From contig NWQL01000003.1 in NCBI GenBank assembly GCA_002798175.1, positions 124,001 to 188,000 on the forward strand: 64,000 nt of DNA, written 5' to 3'. The first letter of the stretch is position 1. Every line of letters starts with the position of its first letter. Positions 8,748 through 17,339 of the stretch are shown here, piece after piece. Source of the stretch: Lysobacteraceae bacterium NML91-0213 (lineage in GTDB: Bacteria > Pseudomonadota > Gammaproteobacteria > Xanthomonadales > Xanthomonadaceae). The notes under the pieces are model-generated. The model had not been told where the DNA came from. It saw nothing but the letters and a program-made list of their open reading frames with translations, and did no database searches. The position numbers were made by a program, and so were the translations under genes.

Positions 8748-8907
8748 CTGCTGCTCCGGAATGTGATTGGGAATGGGAGTCGTCCTGACAGTTTGCGTGG
8801 CGATGGTAAGGCAGGTGTATCCCCGGCGAAACCCCGGTCTGTCCCGGGGCCGGGTATGGAATCCGGGTATCGGGTGCCGTGTGCCGGGCGCCGGGCGCCG
8901 TAGATGC

Positions 8908-8936
8908 AGAAAAGCCGGCAATTGCCGGCTTTTCTT
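8908..8936 (-). terminator. Terminator downstream of proS
   Basis: Perfect 24-bp palindrome at 8910-8933 (AAAAGCCGGCAA and its complement) with T/A tracts on both sides, so it can act in either direction. It lies about 60 bp after the proS stop. Sequence at 8748-8907 is repetitive GGGT/GCCGGGC filler with no gene seen. Confidence 0.7.
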
Positions 8937-8996
8937 GCGACTCGGAGTTACCGCTCCCCGGAATGTCCCCGTCGCGCGGATTCGCCCGCGTGCGGA

Positions 8997-10697
8997 CTAT
9001 TCGCCCAGTCCCAGCCGTGCACGCAGGTTGCCGCGGTCCAGGTGTTCCGGGTCGCCGCCCCGGCGGGCGCGATATTCGAACGTGCCTGCCGCAAGGCCCC
9101 GCTCCGACACCACCACCCGGTGCGGGATGCCGATCAGTTCCATGTCGGCGAACATCGGGCCGGGGCGCAGGCCGCGGTCGTCGAGCACTGTGTCGAGTCC
9201 GGCCGCGCGCAACTCGCGGTACAGCGCCTCGGCGGCCTCGTCGACGTCCGGGTTCTGCTTCGGATTGATGATGCACACCGCCACCTGCCACGGCGCCATC
9301 GGCTCCGGCCAGACGATGCCGGCGTCGTCGTGGTTCTGTTCGATCGCCGCGGCCACGATCCGCGACACGCCGATGCCATAGCAGCCCATCGCCGGCACCA
9401 CCGCCTTGCCCTGTTCGTCGAGCACGCTGAAACCCATCGCCTCGGCATAGCGGCGTCCGAGCTGGAACACATGGCCGACCTCGATGCCGCGCGCGATGCG
9501 GATTTCGCCGCCGTCCAGCGCGCGGTCACCCTCGGCCACGTTGCGCAGGTCCGCGACCAGGTCGGGCTCGGGCAGGTCGCGCCCCCAGTTGACCCCGGCG
9601 AGGTGATAACCCGGCTGGTTGGCACCAACGACGAAATCCGCCATCGCCGCGACCTCGCGGTCGGCGACCACCCGGATCGTGCGCGCCGGTGCCACCGGGC
9701 CGAGAAAGCCGGGTTCGCTGCCCAGGTGGTCGGCGATTTCCGCCTCCGTGGCCATCCGGTAATCACCGAGGCCGGGCAGCTTGGCCAGCTTGATTTCGTT
9801 GAGCGCGTGGTCGCCGCGTATCAGCACCACGACGAAACCGTCGTCGCCGACCACCGCCACCGTGCGCACGGTGCGGGCCAGCGGAATGCCCAGCAGGGTG
9901 GCCACGGCATCGCAGGTTTTCTGGGTGGGGGTTTCGACCCGCCGCATGTCCTCGGCCGCTGCCGGGCGCGGCGCCGGTTCCGCGGCCTGCGCCAGTTCCA
10001 CGTTCGCGGCGTAATCCGAGGCGGTGGAGAACGCGATCGCGTCCTCGCCGGAATCGGCCAGCACATGGAATTCATGCGAGGCGCTGCCACCGATGGCGCC
10101 GGTATCGGCCTCCACCGCGCGGAACTCCAGCTGCAGGCGGGTGAACACGCGCACGTACGCGTCGTACATCCGCTGGTACTGCGCTGCCATGCCGGCATCG
10201 TCGATATCGAACGAATAGGCGTCCTTCATCAGGAACTCGCGCGCGCGCATCACCCCGAACCGCGGGCGGATCTCGTCGCGGAACTTGGTCTGGATCTGGA
10301 AGAACGTCACCGGCAGCTGGCGATAGCTCGCCAGTTCCGAACGCGCGAAATCGGTGATGACTTCCTCGTGGGTCGGGCCGTAGCAGTACCAGGATTCCTT
10401 GCGGTCCTGGATTTTCAGAAGCTGGCCACCGAATTTCTCCCAGCGCCCGGTTTCCTCCCACAGTTCGCGCGGCTGCACCGAAGGCATCAGCAGTTCCACC
10501 GCTCCGGCGCGCTCCATTTCCTCGCGCACCACCGCCTCCACCCGGCGCAGCACCCGCAGGCCCAGCGGCGACCAGGTATACAGGCCCGCGGCCAGCTTGC
10601 GGATCAGCCCGGCGCGCAGCATCAGCCGGTGGCTGGCGATCTCGGCGTCGGCGGGAGTTTCCTTGCTGGTATGGAGATGGAACTGCGACAGGCGCAT
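8997..10697 (-). CDS. proS: Prolyl-tRNA synthetase
   Basis: Class II aminoacyl-tRNA synthetase charging tRNA-Pro, 566 residues (E. coli ProS is 572). Starts [23 protein letters not shown]. Motif 1 lies in the [20 protein letters not shown] region, motif 2 in [26 protein letters not shown], and motif 3 toward the end of the catalytic core ([18 protein letters not shown]). The bacterial YbaK-like editing insertion is present (about 225-390), and an anticodon-binding domain follows. The ATG at 10697 is preferred over an upstream in-frame ATG at 10736 because it matches the family start. Ordinary housekeeping gene, alone in its unit. Confidence 0.97.
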   Translation of the reverse strand: MRLSQFHLHTSKETPADAEIASHRLMLRAGLIRKLAAGLYTWSPLGLRVLRRVEAVVREEMERAGAVELLMPSVQPRELWEETGRWEKFGGQLLKIQDRKESWYCYGPTHEEVITDFARSELASYRQLPVTFFQIQTKFRDEIRPRFGVMRAREFLMKDAYSFDIDDAGMAAQYQRMYDAYVRVFTRLQLEFRAVEADTGAIGGSASHEFHVLADSGEDAIAFSTASDYAANVELAQAAEPAPRPAAAEDMRRVETPTQKTCDAVATLLGIPLARTVRTVAVVGDDGFVVVLIRGDHALNEIKLAKLPGLGDYRMATEAEIADHLGSEPGFLGPVAPARTIRVVADREVAAMADFVVGANQPGYHLAGVNWGRDLPEPDLVADLRNVAEGDRALDGGEIRIARGIEVGHVFQLGRRYAEAMGFSVLDEQGKAVVPAMGCYGIGVSRIVAAAIEQNHDDAGIVWPEPMAPWQVAVCIINPKQNPDVDEAAEALYRELRAAGLDTVLDDRGLRPGPMFADMELIGIPHRVVVSERGLAAGTFEYRARRGGDPEHLDRGNLRARLGLGE

Positions 10698-10808
10698 GGC
10701 AGGCGTCGGGAAATCAGGGGGCGGGCATTGTGCCACGCGACCTGCACCGCGACCGGACGCGGCGGGTTCTCCGTGCGCACCCGGCGTGCCGGACCCGTCG
10801 GGGCGGCG

Positions 10809-11225
10809 TCAGCCGCAGTAGGCGCGTGCGGCGGCCTGGGCGAATTCCAGCTGCGCGGCGCGCTCGGCATCGTTGAGCGTGCGCGGGTTGCCGCTGCCAT
10901 CGTCCTGCTGCACCGGGCCGGCGCCATTGAGCGCTTCGATATTGGCGCGGGCGGTACGGCACTGTTCGGCGCGTGGATCACCGGTGCCGGCAGCGCTGGC
11001 GGTCGCGGTCGTTGCAGGTGCGGCGGTGCTGGCTGCCTGCGCCGGGCTGGCGCCGGACTGGGTGACCCGGCGATGGGTGTATTTCTCGCCGCCGCTCGGT
11101 GGCGCTTCCGAGTAATGGGTGACGCCGCGCGCGTCCTTCCACTGGTAGATGTCCTGTGCGCCGGCGGCACCGGCCAGCAGCGCGGCGGCAAGCCCGAGGG
11201 CGAGGCCGTTGAGCGGATGGCGCAT
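10809..11225 (-). CDS. Secreted DUF4124-domain protein
   Basis: Small exported protein of unknown function, 138 residues. The signal peptide is about residues 1-23 (MRHPLNGLALGLAAALLAG, cleavage near AGA-QD). A DUF4124 motif follows (IYQWKDARGVTHYSEAPP), then an Ala/Thr-rich linker and a C-terminal region with two Cys (QCRTARAN and final YCG) that may form a disulfide. The ATG at 11225 has a strong AAGGAGCT ribosome site. DUF4124 proteins are common in Xanthomonadaceae and Pseudomonas, usually periplasmic and without assigned role. Located between proS and divergent pssA. Confidence 0.8.
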   Translation of the reverse strand: MRHPLNGLALGLAAALLAGAAGAQDIYQWKDARGVTHYSEAPPSGGEKYTHRRVTQSGASPAQAASTAAPATTATASAAGTGDPRAEQCRTARANIEALNGAGPVQQDDGSGNPRTLNDAERAAQLEFAQAAARAYCG

Positions 11226-11320
11226 GTGGAGCTCCTTGGGGGTCGGTGACGTGCGCCGGATTGCAGCACCGCCCCGTCGCCGGCGCAAGCGGCACGCAAC
11301 GCGCGCGGCCCGGCAGCCGC

Positions 11321-11326
11321 TAGACT
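11321..11326 (+). promoter_or_regulatory. -10-like element placing the pssA start at +1
   Basis: TAGACT ends six bases before the pssA ATG, and there is no Shine-Dalgarno sequence between them, suggesting a leaderless mRNA. No good -35 is visible. One of several such sites in the window. Confidence 0.45.
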
Positions 11327-11332
11327 TGCGCG

Positions 11333-12115
11333 ATGGATCACGATCGGGACCTCATCGCCCCGCCGCCATCGCGCGGCCGCGGCATCTACCTGCTGCCCAA
11401 CCTGTTCACCACGGGCGGGCTGTTCGCGGGCTTCTTCGCCATCATCGCCGCGTCGCAGGGCCGTTTCGGGGCCGCCTGCGTGGCGATCTTCGTCGCCGGC
11501 ATCCTCGACGGCATCGACGGCCGGGTCGCGCGGCTGACCAATACCCAGAGCGAATTCGGCGTGCAGTACGACTCGCTGGCCGACCTGGTGAGCTTCGGCA
11601 TGGCGCCGGCGCTGGTGATGTACCACTGGGCGCTGATCGACATGCGCCTGGACGGGCCGACGCTGGGCAAGATCGGCTGGTTGGCGGCGTTCCTGTACGC
11701 CGCCTGCGCGGCATTGCGGCTGGCGCGGTTCAACAGCCAGGTGGGCACCGTCGACAAGCGCTGGTTCGTCGGCCTGGCAAGCCCGGCGGCGGCGGGGGTC
11801 ATGGCGAGCTTCGTGTGGACCTGCCACGAACTGGGCCTGCGCGGCGTCGACCTGCGCTACGCGGCGCTGGCGGTGACCGTCGTCGCCGGGCTGGCGATGG
11901 TCAGCCGCATCCGCTATTCGAGCTTCAAGGGCGGCGGCACCGGGCCCAAGGCCGATCGCGTGCCGTTCGTGGCGCTGCCGATCGCGGTGGCGATCCTGAT
12001 CGCGTTGTGGATCGATCCGCCCAAGACCCTGCTGGCCGCGAGCACGCTGTACCTGCTGTCCGGGCCGGTCCTGTGGCTGTGGCGCCGGCGGCGCAGCCCG
12101 TCCGCGGCGACATGA
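11333..12115 (+). CDS. pssA: CDP-diacylglycerol-serine O-phosphatidyltransferase
   Basis: Integral membrane enzyme that makes phosphatidylserine, the precursor of phosphatidylethanolamine; 260 residues. The CDP-alcohol phosphotransferase motif is intact around residues 60-85: DGIDGRVAR, then SEFGVQYDSLADLVSFG with the last two catalytic Asp residues. About seven hydrophobic segments follow the Bacillus-type (type II) PssA pattern rather than the E. coli phospholipase-D type. It begins a three-gene unit: its TGA overlaps the ATG of the next gene (probable holD), which in turn overlaps rimI. The ATG at 11333 lacks a ribosome site and sits just after a -10-like hexamer. Confidence 0.93.
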   Translation: MDHDRDLIAPPPSRGRGIYLLPNLFTTGGLFAGFFAIIAASQGRFGAACVAIFVAGILDGIDGRVARLTNTQSEFGVQYDSLADLVSFGMAPALVMYHWALIDMRLDGPTLGKIGWLAAFLYAACAALRLARFNSQVGTVDKRWFVGLASPAAAGVMASFVWTCHELGLRGVDLRYAALAVTVVAGLAMVSRIRYSSFKGGGTGPKADRVPFVALPIAVAILIALWIDPPKTLLAASTLYLLSGPVLWLWRRRRSPSAAT

Positions 12116-12423
12116 GCTGGGACGGCTTCCAGCGCGAGGCGCTTGCCGAGCTCGGTTACCGGCTCTACCGCCGGGCCGATGCCGGGCCACCGGCTGCGGC
12201 CGCGGAGGAGGCGGCGCCACCCGCGCCTTCCACCGCGCCGGACCGTCCGCCCGCGCTGCATCCGCTGCATCGTGCGCTGCTGCGCGCGATCGGCCGCGCC
12301 GCTGGCGATCGCGACACCGCGCGGCTGTGCAGCGAATGGCCGGCGCCCGAGGCGCTGCGTACACCGGCAGCCAAGCGCGCGCTGTGGCCGCGCCTGCGTG
12401 CACTGCGGAAGCGCAGCCGGTGA
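12112..12423 (+). CDS. holD: Probable DNA polymerase III psi subunit (HolD-like)
   Basis: A 103-residue protein translationally coupled to both neighbours: its ATG overlaps the pssA stop (ATGA) and its stop overlaps the GTG of rimI (GTGA). I propose divergent psi, which links chi (HolC) to the clamp-loader. Support: in E. coli holD directly precedes rimI; the N-terminus FQREALAELGYRLYRR resembles the chi-binding start of E. coli HolD (WQLQQLGITQWSLRRP, from memory); and HPLHRALLRAIG plus LRTPAAKRALWPRL near the C-terminus resemble DPLVSDVLRAL and LRANPTARAALWQQI in E. coli. An Ala/Pro-rich stretch (about 25-45) replaces part of the fold. holC occurs about 4.4 kb downstream. Psi is poorly conserved, so this needs profile confirmation. 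Confidence 0.62.
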   Translation: MSWDGFQREALAELGYRLYRRADAGPPAAAAEEAAPPAPSTAPDRPPALHPLHRALLRAIGRAAGDRDTARLCSEWPAPEALRTPAAKRALWPRLRALRKRSR

Positions 12424-12902
12424 ACGCGCCGGCCGCCGACCGTGCCGGCGTGCCGGCGCTGCGGCCGATGCGCGAGGACGATCTCGATGCGGTGATGGCG
12501 GTGGAACGCCGCGCGTATCCGTTTCCGTGGACGCCGGGCATCTTCCGTGACTGCATCCGCGCCGGGTACCCGGCCTGGCTGCTGTACGGGGGCGCCGGGG
12601 TGATCGGTTACGCGGTGCTGAGCATCGCGGCGGGCGAGGCGCACCTGCTCAACCTCTGTGTCGACCCTTCCGCGCAGGGCCGGGGCCACGGGCGACGCCT
12701 GTTGCAGACGGTGCTGCGACTGGCCCAGGGGCATGGCGCGCAGCGCGTGTTCCTGGAGGTGCGGCCGTCCAATCCGGCGGCCATCGCGCTCTACCACGCC
12801 CAGGGGTTCAACGAGATCGGCCGGCGGCCGCGTTACTACCCGGCCACCAACGGCCGCGAGGACGCCATCGTGATGGCGATCGAGCTGCTGCCCGAGGGCT
12901 GA
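12420..12902 (+). CDS. rimI: Ribosomal protein S18 alanine N-acetyltransferase
   Basis: GNAT acetyltransferase that acetylates the N-terminal alanine of ribosomal protein S18, 160 residues. The GNAT fold is evident: PMREDDLDAVMAVERRAYPFPW at the start, an acetyl-CoA loop in QGRGHGRRLLQTVL, then LEVRPSNPAAIALYHAQGFNEIGRRPRYY with the conserved Asn and Tyr of the active-site region. Starts with GTG at 12420, overlapping the stop of the preceding gene. An upstream in-frame ATG at 12327 lies inside the previous gene and is unlikely. Conserved holD-rimI order supports both calls. Confidence 0.9.
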   Translation: MNAPAADRAGVPALRPMREDDLDAVMAVERRAYPFPWTPGIFRDCIRAGYPAWLLYGGAGVIGYAVLSIAAGEAHLLNLCVDPSAQGRGHGRRLLQTVLRLAQGHGAQRVFLEVRPSNPAAIALYHAQGFNEIGRRPRYYPATNGREDAIVMAIELLPEG

Positions 12903-12912
12903 TCGCCGCGGC

Positions 12913-14022
12913 TCAGCCGCTGCGGCGGCGGAACAGCAGGAACGAGATCGCCAGCATCGCCAGCGGCGGGATCATGTAGGCGATGCGGAAGTCGAACTGG
13001 TAGACGCTGGCCATGCGCACGAACTGGTTCTGCAGCAGCCAGAAGCCCAGCGCGAACACCACGCCCACGAACAGCCGGCGGCCGAGCCCGCCGCTGCGCA
13101 GGTTTCCGAACGCGAACGGAATCGCCGCCAGGCACAGCGCCAGCACGTTGAAGGGGTAGAACCAGCGGCCCCAGTAGTGCTCCTCGTATTCCGAGGCGTC
13201 GAGTGCATTGCGCTGCCGGTAATCGATGCCGCGCTTGAGGTCGGCTGCGGTCTGGTAGCGCGGCCGCCACAGGTTGCCGGCGGTCGCCAGCGCCGCGGCG
13301 TCGAGCTGCGAGGCCCAGGTCTCCTCCATCGCCTCGGTGCGGGTGACCGCGCGCTCCTCGAACCAGGTGCGGTCGACGTCGCGCAGCAGCCAGCCATCGC
13401 CGGTGTGCTCGGCGACCTCGGCGCGGGCCACCGACACCAGGCGGCCGTCGCCGTCGAATTCGAACAGGCGCACATCGCCGAGTTCGAGCCACTGGCGGCC
13501 ATCCTCGTTGCGCTGCTGGCCGACCTGTGCGTTGAGGAAGGTATTGCCCTCACGCGCCCACAGACCGGAATAGCGCGCAACCACCATGTCGTTGGAACGC
13601 GCAGCGGCCTTCATCGCGTCGCCGGCGCGCTGCGCCCACGGCCCCAGCGTCTCGCCGTTGACCATCATCAGCACGGTCAGCAGCGCCAGCGGCGCCGCCG
13701 CGGCCAGGCTGATGCGCCGACGCGACAACCCCAGCGCACGCAGCGCGGTCAGTTCCGAACTGGCCGCCAGCTGGCCCAGGCCCATCAGCGTGCCGATCAC
13801 GGCCGCGGTGGGAAACATCATGTAGGCGCGCCGCGGCACCGTGTACAGCACATAGGTCAGTGCAGACACCACGCCGTACTGGCCTTCGCCGATATTGTCG
13901 ATCTCGGCCAGCAGGCCGCTGATGACCAGGTCCACGCCGACCAGCACCGCCCAGGTGAGCAGCACGGTGACGGTCACCACGCGGGCGACATACAGCGTGT
14001 GGATGCGCGGAAGCAGGTTCAT
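12913..14022 (-). CDS. lptG: LPS export ABC transporter permease LptG
   Basis: Inner-membrane permease of the LptB2FGC machine that extracts lipopolysaccharide and drives it to the outer membrane; 369 residues. Six predicted TM helices: one at the N-terminus (VTVTVLLTWAVLVGVDLVIS), two more around residues 55-125, then a periplasmic beta-jellyroll (~130-265), then three C-terminal helices. The coupling segment SELTALRALGLSRRRI is typical of LptG. The ATG at 14022 overlaps the lptF stop (ATGA); an in-frame ATG at 14037 is less likely. Convergent with rimI, 10 bp apart. Confidence 0.93.
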   Translation of the reverse strand: MNLLPRIHTLYVARVVTVTVLLTWAVLVGVDLVISGLLAEIDNIGEGQYGVVSALTYVLYTVPRRAYMMFPTAAVIGTLMGLGQLAASSELTALRALGLSRRRISLAAAAPLALLTVLMMVNGETLGPWAQRAGDAMKAAARSNDMVVARYSGLWAREGNTFLNAQVGQQRNEDGRQWLELGDVRLFEFDGDGRLVSVARAEVAEHTGDGWLLRDVDRTWFEERAVTRTEAMEETWASQLDAAALATAGNLWRPRYQTAADLKRGIDYRQRNALDASEYEEHYWGRWFYPFNVLALCLAAIPFAFGNLRSGGLGRRLFVGVVFALGFWLLQNQFVRMASVYQFDFRIAYMIPPLAMLAISFLLFRRRSG

Positions 14023-15104
14023 GCCGCGCGCCTCCATGGGCGGCGCAGCCGGCCATCACGGACATAGGCCCAGGTCGCGAAGCCCAGCAGCGGCAGCAGC
14101 AGCCACCACAGCCCGAGGCCCGGCGCGAGCTTGCCCTCGGCGATCCAGTCCTGCCCCAGCATCACCAGGTTGATGGACACGAAGTAGCCCAGGAACGCCA
14201 GCATCGTGCGCCCGTAACGCGACTGCCGCGGCGGGCTGCGGGCAAGCGGTACCGCCAGCAGGGCGAACGCCAGGGCAAGCAGCGGTGGCGCGATGCGGTA
14301 GTGCAGTTCCGCCTGCGCCTCCGGGCGGGCGTCGCCGAACAGCGCCGTGGTCGGGCTGGTGCCGGGGTCGTCGTCGTCGCGCCGGCCGTCGGTCTCGGGC
14401 AGCTGCAGCTCGTTGCTGGCGAAGCGCATCATCCGGAAGTCCAGGCCTTCGCGCAGCGGACCTTCCACGCGGAAGCCGTCGCCGAGTTCGAGGAAGCGGT
14501 TGCCGCTGTCCTCGAGGTGCAGGGTGCCGGTGGCGGCGGTGGTGACGTCCATGCGCTCCTCGTCCTGCTGGTAGACGAACACGCGCGCCATCTGGCTGCC
14601 GTCGTTGGACATGCCGCCCACGTACACCACGCCGCGTCCGCCCGGCAGCTCCACGAAACGCCCGGCCTCCAGCCCCGCCAGCAGCAGGCTGCGGTTGCCC
14701 TCGGCGATCATCCGCTGCGAGTAGTCGCGCGCCCACGGCCCCAGCCACAGCGAGCACAGGCCGATCACGGTGACCATCGGCACCACCAGCATCAGCACCG
14801 GGCGCAGCAGCCGCCCCGGGCCCACGCCGGTGGCGGTGAGCACGGGCATCTCCGAATCGCGGTACAGCCGGCCGACCGACAGCAGCAGGCCGATCATCAG
14901 CCCGAGCGGCAGGATCAGGGGCAGGTAGTTCAGCACCTGCAGGCCGAGCTGCGACAGCATCATCCCGGCGGGTACCCGGCCGCGGGCGATGTCGCCGAGC
15001 ACGTCGGCGAACACGCCGCCGAGGCTGACCACCATCAGCACCACCAGCACCGCGAAGGTGGCCTGGGTGAATTCGCGGAAGAGGTAGGTATCGAGCTTGG
15101 GCAT
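14019..15104 (-). CDS. lptF: LPS export ABC transporter permease LptF
   Basis: Second permease of the LPS exporter, 361 residues. Begins MPKLDTYLFREFTQATFAVL with TM1; further helices at about 50-75 and 100-120 enclose the coupling helix (YRDSEMPVLTATGVGPGRLLRP). A periplasmic jellyroll follows (~130-265) and three C-terminal helices complete the fold. The jellyroll carries an Asp-rich insertion (GRRDDDDPG) before the fourth helix. lptF and lptG overlap by four bases and are divergent from pepA, the same arrangement as in E. coli. The gap to pepA (15105-15274) should hold both promoters. Confidence 0.94.
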   Translation of the reverse strand: MPKLDTYLFREFTQATFAVLVVLMVVSLGGVFADVLGDIARGRVPAGMMLSQLGLQVLNYLPLILPLGLMIGLLLSVGRLYRDSEMPVLTATGVGPGRLLRPVLMLVVPMVTVIGLCSLWLGPWARDYSQRMIAEGNRSLLLAGLEAGRFVELPGGRGVVYVGGMSNDGSQMARVFVYQQDEERMDVTTAATGTLHLEDSGNRFLELGDGFRVEGPLREGLDFRMMRFASNELQLPETDGRRDDDDPGTSPTTALFGDARPEAQAELHYRIAPPLLALAFALLAVPLARSPPRQSRYGRTMLAFLGYFVSINLVMLGQDWIAEGKLAPGLGLWWLLLPLLGFATWAYVRDGRLRRPWRRAA

Positions 15105-15274
15105 CGTCTGGCGGGTTGCTTTAGACTACGGGGTCCATTCCGGGCGCTTTTTCATGCGGGCCGGCCGCCAGGCCACCGGTCCTCGGCTGCGGTCAAGCGC
15201 TCCATTGTAGGGAATGCGGATAAAGAACGTGCCACGTCCGCGGCCGGCCTCCAGAACCCCACGGAATCTCCTTG

Positions 15275-16753
15275 ATGACCCTCGAATTCACCCTGAACCA
15301 GCAAGCGTCCACTGCCGTCGATACCGGCTGCGTGGTGGTCGGCGTGTTCGCCGGCAAGCAGCTGTCGCCGGCTGCCAGCGCGATCGACGCCGCCTCGGGC
15401 GGGCGCCTGTCGCGCCTGGTCGACCGTGGCGACATCACCGGCAAGCCCGGCCAGACCGCGCTGCTGCACGACCTCGATGGCGTCGCCGCGCCGCGCGTGC
15501 TGGTGGTGGGCCTGGGCGAAGCCGACAAGTTCGCCACCCCGCAGTACCTCAAGGCGGTCGCCGACGCGGTGCGTGCGCTGCGTACCGGCCCGGTCGACAG
15601 CGCGCTGCTGACGCTCAGCGAGCTCGAAGTGCCCGGCCATGACGCCGCGTGGCGCGTGCGCCAGGCGGTGGTCGCCGCCAGCCATGCCGCCTACCGCTAC
15701 ACCGCGACGCTCGGTGCCAAGAACCGCAAGCGCGACGAGACCGGCCTGAAGGCGCTGGCGATCGCCGGTGACGACGCCGCCGCGCTGGCCCAGGGCCGCG
15801 CGATCGCCAACGGCGTGGAATTCGCCCGCGAACTCGGCAACCTGCCGCCCAACATCTGCACCCCGGCCTACCTGGCCGAACAGGCGCAGGCCTTTGCCAG
15901 GCGCTTCGACAAGGCGTCCTGCACCGTGCTCGAGCGCGAGCAGATGGAGGAGCTCGGCATGGGTTCGCTGCTGGCGGTGGCGCGTGGTTCGGCCAATACC
16001 CCGCGGCTGATCGTGCTGGAGTGGAACAACGGCGGCGACGCCAGGCCCTACGTGCTGGTCGGCAAGGGCATCACCTTCGATACCGGCGGCGTGAACCTCA
16101 AGACCCAGGGCGGCATCGAGGAAATGAAGTTCGACATGTGCGGCGCGGCCACCGTGCTGGGCACGTTCGTGTCGGCGGTCGGGCTGGAACTGCCGATCAA
16201 CCTGCGCGTGGTGGTGCCGGCGGTCGAGAATGCCATCGACGGCAACAGCTACCGCCCGTCCGACATCATCACCAGCATGTCCGGCAAGACCATCGAGGTC
16301 GGCAACACCGATGCCGAGGGCCGGCTGATCCTGTGCGATGCGCTCACCTATGCGCAGCGCTTCGAGCCGCAGGCGCTGGTCGACGTCGCCACCCTCACCG
16401 GTGCCTGCATGGTCGCGCTGGGCACCCAGGCCAGCGGCCTGATGAGCAAGCACGACGACCTCGCCAACGAACTGCTGGCCGCCGGCGAGCAGGTGTTCGA
16501 CCGCGCCTGGCGCCTGCCGCTGTGGGACGAATACCAGGGCATGCTCGATTCCGCGTTCGCCGATGTCTACAACATCGGCGGCCGCTGGGGCGGGGCGATC
16601 ACCGCCGGCTGCTTCCTGTCGCGCTTCACCGAAGGCCAGCGCTGGGCGCATATCGACATCGCCGGCAGTGCAAGCGACAGCGGCAAGATGGGCATGGCCA
16701 CCGGGCGTCCGGTCGGCCTGCTGTCGCAGTGGCTGATGGACCAGGCCGCCTGA
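15275..16753 (+). CDS. pepA: Leucyl aminopeptidase PepA
   Basis: M17 cytosol aminopeptidase with two bound metal ions, 492 residues. The C-terminal catalytic domain has the conserved lysine and first metal ligand region ([14 protein letters not shown]), the [13 protein letters not shown] helix, and the family signature NTDAEGRL, which supplies an Asp and a Glu metal ligand plus the catalytic Arg. The N-terminal domain (about 1-165) is of PepA type. In E. coli PepA also binds DNA for Xer recombination and carAB regulation; a similar second role is possible here and cannot be judged. A TTG precedes the chosen ATG directly. First gene of a conserved pepA-holC-valS series. Confidence 0.95.
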   Translation: MTLEFTLNQQASTAVDTGCVVVGVFAGKQLSPAASAIDAASGGRLSRLVDRGDITGKPGQTALLHDLDGVAAPRVLVVGLGEADKFATPQYLKAVADAVRALRTGPVDSALLTLSELEVPGHDAAWRVRQAVVAASHAAYRYTATLGAKNRKRDETGLKALAIAGDDAAALAQGRAIANGVEFARELGNLPPNICTPAYLAEQAQAFARRFDKASCTVLEREQMEELGMGSLLAVARGSANTPRLIVLEWNNGGDARPYVLVGKGITFDTGGVNLKTQGGIEEMKFDMCGAATVLGTFVSAVGLELPINLRVVVPAVENAIDGNSYRPSDIITSMSGKTIEVGNTDAEGRLILCDALTYAQRFEPQALVDVATLTGACMVALGTQASGLMSKHDDLANELLAAGEQVFDRAWRLPLWDEYQGMLDSAFADVYNIGGRWGGAITAGCFLSRFTEGQRWAHIDIAGSASDSGKMGMATGRPVGLLSQWLMDQAA

Positions 16754-16816
16754 CGGCCACGGGACGGGACGGCCGGACGCCGGCGGTCCCGTTCCGCTTC
16801 CACGAACGGCTCTCCG

Positions 16817-17239
16817 ATGCCACGCGCCGACTTCTACCTCATTGCCAGACCGCGCTTCCGCGACGAGCCCCTGCGGCTGGTCGCCGAACTTGCGCGCAAG
16901 GCCTACGACAGTGGCCAGTGGACGCTGGTGCTCGCGCGCGACCAGGCCCAGGCCGAGGCCATCGACGACCAGCTCTGGGACATGGGCGACGACGTGTACA
17001 TCCCGCACCAGATCGCCGGTGACGAGGAGGACGACGAGTGCCCGGTGCTGATCGCCACGCCGGAGTTCGATCCGCCGGTGCGCGCGCTGGTGATCAACCT
17101 GCGCGATGCGGCGGTGCCCGACGGCTTCGAGCGCGTGCTCGAGGTGGTTCCGGCCGATCCCGCCGCCCGCGAGCCGCTGCGCGAACGCTGGAAGCAGTAC
17201 CGCGCGCGCGGCATCGAGCCGGCCAAGCACGACATGTGA
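16817..17239 (+). CDS. holC: DNA polymerase III chi subunit
   Basis: Clamp-loader accessory subunit that contacts single-strand binding protein, 140 residues (E. coli 147). The start [28 protein letters not shown], the nucleotide-fold strand [34 protein letters not shown], and the terminal [13 protein letters not shown] match chi, including the LW..PH..AG pattern. Position between pepA and valS is the E. coli order. Chi normally works with psi; the HolD-like gene at 12112 would supply it. Confidence 0.93.
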   Translation: MPRADFYLIARPRFRDEPLRLVAELARKAYDSGQWTLVLARDQAQAEAIDDQLWDMGDDVYIPHQIAGDEEDDECPVLIATPEFDPPVRALVINLRDAAVPDGFERVLEVVPADPAAREPLRERWKQYRARGIEPAKHDM

Positions 17240-17240
17240 A

Positions 17241-17331
17241 GCGCCCTCCCCGCGAGGGGAGGCATCCGGCGGGTCCGCCCGTCTGTTTTTCCGGCGCTTT
17301 CCCGCGGGGAAGGCGGCCACCACTGCGAACC
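17241..17331. repeat. Palindromic intergenic element between holC and valS
   Basis: Contains a perfect 7-bp hairpin (17245-17251 with 17256-17262, GCGA loop). The two ends of the segment, near CCCTCCCCGCG and CGCGGGGAAGGCGG, are imperfect inverted copies. It resembles the short palindromic repeats scattered through xanthomonad chromosomes. No second full copy was found in this window. Confidence 0.4.
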
Positions 17332-17339
17332 GCCAGCCC

